Assembly (NCBI GenBank): GCA_021443125.1 | Contig: JABUUQ010000002.1 | Span: 256,205-263,878 of the forward strand | Length of the DNA: 7,674 bases | Origin: Bacteroidales bacterium | GTDB lineage: Bacteria; Bacteroidota; Bacteroidia; Bacteroidales; P3 | Direction: 5' to 3' | Part shown: piece by piece, positions 4,546-7,674 of the stretch | Position numbering within the stretch: position 1 is the first letter of the stretch | Layout of the letters: each line of letters begins with the position of its first letter | The notes under the pieces: model-generated | The model's input: the letters and a program-made list of their open reading frames with translations, nothing else | Told to the model about the DNA's origin: nothing | Database searches by the model: none | Program-made: the position numbers and the translations under genes

Positions 4546-7227
4546 ATGAAAAAGATATTTTTTGTTGCTTTAGCAATACTATTATTCACTAATGTTGGCG
4601 TCAGAGCTCAAGGTTGTGCGGCCGACACTGTCTATCGTTGGATAAACAACCAGAAAGTAACTTTGACAAATAGCGAAAGGCAAAACGGAATACAACTTTC
4701 TTGCGATGAGCCTTCTGCCACTTTTATTCCAAGTGTTTTCTGTCCTGGAGACCCTGCTGGTGGCTATACCTACGAAAGCATTCCTTACAATCCGCCTTTT
4801 GCGTTCAACTCTGGTTATGAGGTTGTTTTGCCTAAAGACGATTGTTGGTCAAAACAATTCTCTTTGTCTTACAACAACCCTACCCCTCCTGGAGTCCCTC
4901 CTTTTTCATTCTATTTCTACGACAGAGATTATACAGGAGTTTCCGTTAGTTCCAATTGCAATTTGCATTTTATTAGAGGGGCTGCCGATATAACCAACTA
5001 TGTAACACCAGAGACTGCAACAAGTGCTGGTGATTACAAATATTGTCCTTATTCGTATAGTGCTGCCTTCCCTGATTCAAGAACAATGATGAGTAGTTAT
5101 GCCAACCCAACACTTAATGGTGTAAGTGGTCCGTTCCATGATATTTATTTTGGTGGCAATTCTCAATATCCAGGTCATATGTATTTTCAAGTGGTCGGCG
5201 AATATCCTTGCAGAAAAATAGTTTTAAGTTACTATCAAGTACCTTTGTATGGTAACACAAGTTTACTTGCCACTCACATGATGGTATTGTATGAAACAAC
5301 AAATGTTATTGAGTTTTATTTGAAAGACAAACCTAAGGAAACAAGTACAAATGACGGTAAAGCAGTTTTAGGCATTCAAAACCACGATGGAACCCAAGCT
5401 TGTGCAATCACAAACAATGGTAATGGTGTTTCATACAACAACACAGTATGGGAAGCTTACAATGAGGCTTGGCGTATAAAACCTACGGGACAATTGGCTT
5501 TTGACCTTAACTGGTACAAACGCACCACGCAAGGCCCTCAGCAAGGTCAGATGCAAGGTCCTTTGCCTACCGATGCTGATTTCAAGGTTGTGGCACAGCC
5601 AACATTTGATGAAGGCCCAACATGGTATATAGCCAAAGCAACAATCTATCGTATGGACGGAGAAGAGTTTGAGGTTTATGATTCTGTTCTTGTGAAACCT
5701 TATGATATCCGCCCAACAAAAGTATTTCATAAGTCTGCTGTAAATCCTAATGCAGTAGCAAATGCAAATTACATAGATACAGTGTGCAAAGGTGAGCTTG
5801 TACAGTTTAATTTGGAAGGAGCAGACGCATACTATATTGAAGAACCAGCAATATATGCAAACAATCAGATTGTGGATAGTGCGGTTACTTTGACCAATAT
5901 AGCCAATCAAGACGAAGTTTTCTATAAATTCAGATTTGAAAACTATGAAAACGGTCAGCTTATCTGCACAAGATACGATTCTTGTTTGATTCGCAACTAT
6001 TCTTTCGAGATTGATTTGGGTGCAGACACAACAATATGCCAAGGAGAAAGCGTTGTTTATAGTGATTTATTGTTGCAGGATAGCGGTTCTTATGCTTGGA
6101 GTACTGGAGCAACGACTGCACAATTGAATTATCAGCCTCAACAAACAGAACAGATAACTTTGACGGTTACAAACCCAATTGGATGTACTGCAACCGACAA
6201 TGCAACGGCTGTTGTAAACCAAGCACCAAATGTTAATATAGTTGGCAATTTCCAAATATGCAACGGAACAACTACAACTTTGACTGCACAATCAAATCTT
6301 GGCAATTGCGTATATGAATGGAACACTGGAGAGACTACTCCTACAATAACGGTGTCTCCAACCCAGACAACAAAATACACAGTCAGCGTAAAATTCCCTC
6401 CTGCTATGTGTGAAACTATTGTAGATCAAATTGTGGAGGTTAAAAATGCGCCTTTAATCAATTGCAATCAAGACCAGAATATTTGCTACGGGGAAACAGC
6501 TCAAGTGATGGTAGTTTCCAATGACACTGAACCTTTACGCTATGAATGGCAATCAGTGGATGCTTCGGTGAATGGTTCGAATGCAACAAACTTTATAGTG
6601 TCTCCTTCTGGCACAACCCACTATATTGTTACTGCATACAACGATTTCAATTGCAACAGCACAGATGAAGTTGTTATCTTTGTTGAACAAAAGCCTGTGC
6701 CAGTGATTACATTCTCTCCAAAGGCTATCGACGCCCTTACTCCTATTGTTGTATTCACAGACAGTACACAAGGCAATGTTTCTACCCTTTGGGAAATAAG
6801 CGATGGTTCTTCTTCTACCGACAGGGTATTTGTTCATACATTTGATGTGCAAGATGGTGTTGTTTCTTATGATGTAACGCTTACTGCAGAAACAGAATTC
6901 GGTTGTATTGATTCAGTTACAAATATCATAAGGGTAAAACGCGAACATCATCTTTATGCTCCAACAGGCGTTTATATTCATGACAACAATGTATCTAATC
7001 GTACATTCCGTTTGCATATTGACAATTTGATAGAATACAACCTTAAAATTTTCAATCGTTGGGGTACGCTGATGTTTGAAACCAACGACATAGAAGAAAC
7101 ATGGGATTGCACTTACGAAGGCAAGAATGTGGAGCAAGGTGTTTATGTATGGAAAGCAGTTTACAGGCACAACGACTCTCCAAACCGCGAACAAGTGGAA
7201 TCTGGCAACTTTATGATTTACAACTAA
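4546..7227 (+). CDS. Large secreted multidomain protein with type IX (type B) C-terminal sorting domain
   Basis: 893 residues. M-K-K, a hydrophobic stretch (4-17) and V-R-A give a Sec signal peptide with likely cleavage after A21. About 78-315 forms a beta-rich module reminiscent of nidogen-like regions in other Bacteroidota secreted proteins: VSVSSNCNLHF (132-142), VLYETTNVIEFY (247-258), LGIQNHDGT (275-283), EAWRIKPTG (307-315). About 316-485 looks like two divergent Ig-like segments. Three tandem Ig-like repeats follow (about 489-561, 562-636, 637-717), each opening with an I-C-x-G block (C498, C572, C647) and with a core Trp (W518, W592, W668) and a later Cys (C547, C622, C703). A PKD-like domain spans about 718-802. 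Residues 815-893 match the gliding-motility-associated C-terminal domain: YNLKIFNRWG (831-840), a W-D near 853, and GVYVWKAVY. Such domains direct type IX export across the outer membrane. No catalytic motif is visible, so an adhesin or structural surface role is my inference. Start: ATG 4546 gives the signal peptide; no Shine-Dalgarno. The TPR gene follows after 18 bases. Confidence 0.9.
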   Translation: MKKIFFVALAILLFTNVGVRAQGCAADTVYRWINNQKVTLTNSERQNGIQLSCDEPSATFIPSVFCPGDPAGGYTYESIPYNPPFAFNSGYEVVLPKDDCWSKQFSLSYNNPTPPGVPPFSFYFYDRDYTGVSVSSNCNLHFIRGAADITNYVTPETATSAGDYKYCPYSYSAAFPDSRTMMSSYANPTLNGVSGPFHDIYFGGNSQYPGHMYFQVVGEYPCRKIVLSYYQVPLYGNTSLLATHMMVLYETTNVIEFYLKDKPKETSTNDGKAVLGIQNHDGTQACAITNNGNGVSYNNTVWEAYNEAWRIKPTGQLAFDLNWYKRTTQGPQQGQMQGPLPTDADFKVVAQPTFDEGPTWYIAKATIYRMDGEEFEVYDSVLVKPYDIRPTKVFHKSAVNPNAVANANYIDTVCKGELVQFNLEGADAYYIEEPAIYANNQIVDSAVTLTNIANQDEVFYKFRFENYENGQLICTRYDSCLIRNYSFEIDLGADTTICQGESVVYSDLLLQDSGSYAWSTGATTAQLNYQPQQTEQITLTVTNPIGCTATDNATAVVNQAPNVNIVGNFQICNGTTTTLTAQSNLGNCVYEWNTGETTPTITVSPTQTTKYTVSVKFPPAMCETIVDQIVEVKNAPLINCNQDQNICYGETAQVMVVSNDTEPLRYEWQSVDASVNGSNATNFIVSPSGTTHYIVTAYNDFNCNSTDEVVIFVEQKPVPVITFSPKAIDALTPIVVFTDSTQGNVSTLWEISDGSSSTDRVFVHTFDVQDGVVSYDVTLTAETEFGCIDSVTNIIRVKREHHLYAPTGVYIHDNNVSNRTFRLHIDNLIEYNLKIFNRWGTLMFETNDIEETWDCTYEGKNVEQGVYVWKAVYRHNDSPNREQVESGNFMIYN

Positions 7228-7245
7228 GAAATTCTGCCGACTGCA

Positions 7246-7527
7246 ATGGAAAAAGAAGAAAAATATCAAACCATTAGAACTCTTCTCGACAAAGAAGAAT
7301 ACGACAAAGCACTTGCAACGGTGGATGCTTTCATAGAGGAGGCAAAGGATGATGATATGCTATGGTATTTGCGTGGCAATGTGTTCAAAAAACAAGAACG
7401 CTGGAAAGAAGCGATAGATAGTTACACAGAGGCGATAGGCATAAACCCTAAAAATCCTGCCACAACGATGCGAAGAATATGCATAGACATTCTCAATTTC
7501 TACGACAAAACACTTTATAATGTATAA
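7246..7527 (+). CDS. Small tetratricopeptide-repeat protein
   Basis: 93 residues, no signal peptide or membrane segment, so probably cytosolic. One clear TPR covers about 37-70, with W40, L42, G44, Y60, A63 and P68 in the usual helix-packing positions (RWKEAIDSYTEAIGINP, 52-68). A weaker TPR-like pair of helices (3-36, E-Y-D-K-A-L at 18-23) precedes it. The C-terminal tail, IDILNFYDKTLYNV (80-93), resembles the ending of a small TPR protein family that I recall as widespread in Bacteroidales, so this is probably complete rather than truncated. TPRs mediate protein-protein contacts; the partner is unknown. ATG 7246 lies 18 bases after the stop of the secreted-protein gene, with no promoter element between, and a terminator follows, so the two genes are probably co-transcribed. 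Physical interaction is unlikely in the mature state because the neighbour is exported. Confidence 0.88.
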   Translation: MEKEEKYQTIRTLLDKEEYDKALATVDAFIEEAKDDDMLWYLRGNVFKKQERWKEAIDSYTEAIGINPKNPATTMRRICIDILNFYDKTLYNV

Positions 7528-7539
7528 AGAAAACAAAAT

Positions 7540-7570
7540 AAAGAAGCTCAAAGACAAGGGCTTCTTTTTT
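7540..7570 (+). terminator. Rho-independent terminator after the TPR gene
   Basis: AAGAAGCTC (7541-7549) pairs with GGGCTTCTT (7558-7566) through one G-U pair; an outer A-T pair extends the stem. The loop is 8 bases, and the T run continues to 7570. It begins 13 bases after the TPR stop and closes the two-gene unit. Confidence 0.88.
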
Positions 7571-7674
7571 CTTGCTATTCTTTCGCCGTTTCGATTTATT
7601 AAAACAAAGGAATAATTTTATTGCTGTCCGGTAAAACTTTTTTGATTGCATAAATTTAGGGCTGACACTTCTGA
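7571..7674. other. Right-edge intergenic DNA, probably upstream of an unseen gene
   Basis: No open frame of note. TAAATTTA (7651-7658) is one base off a TAnnTTTG -7 element, without a well-placed TTG. The last bases contain CTGACACTT (7662-7670), the same nine bases as 2182-2190 in the dnaK operator candidate; the window ends before one can see whether an inverted half-site follows. Confidence 0.35.

Noticed and set aside
4612..4620. Q-G-C at residues 22-24 of the secreted protein as a lipobox
   Set aside because: The -3 and -2 positions (A, Q) do not fit a lipobox, while V-R-A gives a good signal peptidase I site just before; the C-terminal sorting domain also argues for type IX export.
5431..6042. 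Long open frame (203 codons) on the minus strand
   Set aside because: Lies wholly within the well-supported secreted-protein gene, has a Cys/Ile/Tyr-rich composition typical of an antisense shadow, and no recognisable domain.

Overview
The window looks like chromosomal DNA from a Bacteroidota organism, probably Bacteroidales. The evidence is a protein with a gliding-motility-associated (type B, type IX secretion) C-terminal domain, an acidic-tethered lipoprotein, Bacteroidota-style TAnnTTTG promoter elements, A-rich start regions without Shine-Dalgarno sequences, and a monofunctional aspartokinase of the Bacteroidota type. The DNA is A+T rich. All supported genes lie on the + strand.

Layout: (1) bases 2-712, the 3' part of a lipoprotein gene of unknown function that begins off the left edge, closed by a strong terminator (720-757). 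(2) A promoter element (842-849) and aspartokinase (877-2154). (3) A 161-base intergenic region with a nested inverted-repeat operator candidate, overlapping promoter candidates and a small leader hairpin, all upstream of dnaK (2316-4235), which is closed by a 10-bp perfect terminator stem (4263-4295). (4) A 310-base stretch with no convincing gene, ending in a good promoter (4473-4506). (5) A two-gene unit: an 893-residue secreted multidomain protein (4546-7227) and, 18 bases later, a 93-residue TPR protein (7246-7527), closed by a terminator (7540-7570). (6) About 100 bases of probable upstream DNA of an unseen next gene.

Functionally these are four independent transcription units. Aspartokinase makes aspartyl phosphate for lysine, threonine, methionine and diaminopimelate. 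DnaK is the central cytosolic Hsp70 chaperone, here without grpE or dnaJ beside it. The large protein is probably exported by Sec and then by the type IX machinery to the surface or medium. The TPR protein looks cytosolic, and its link to the large protein rests only on spacing and a shared terminator.

I do not see a mobile element, CRISPR array, defence system, tRNA or rRNA. The part least explained by ordinary annotation is the regulatory DNA in front of dnaK: three TGACA/TGTCA half-sites directly upstream of a sigma-54-like -24/-12 motif that overlaps a housekeeping-type promoter. A fragment of the same half-site recurs at the right edge of the window.
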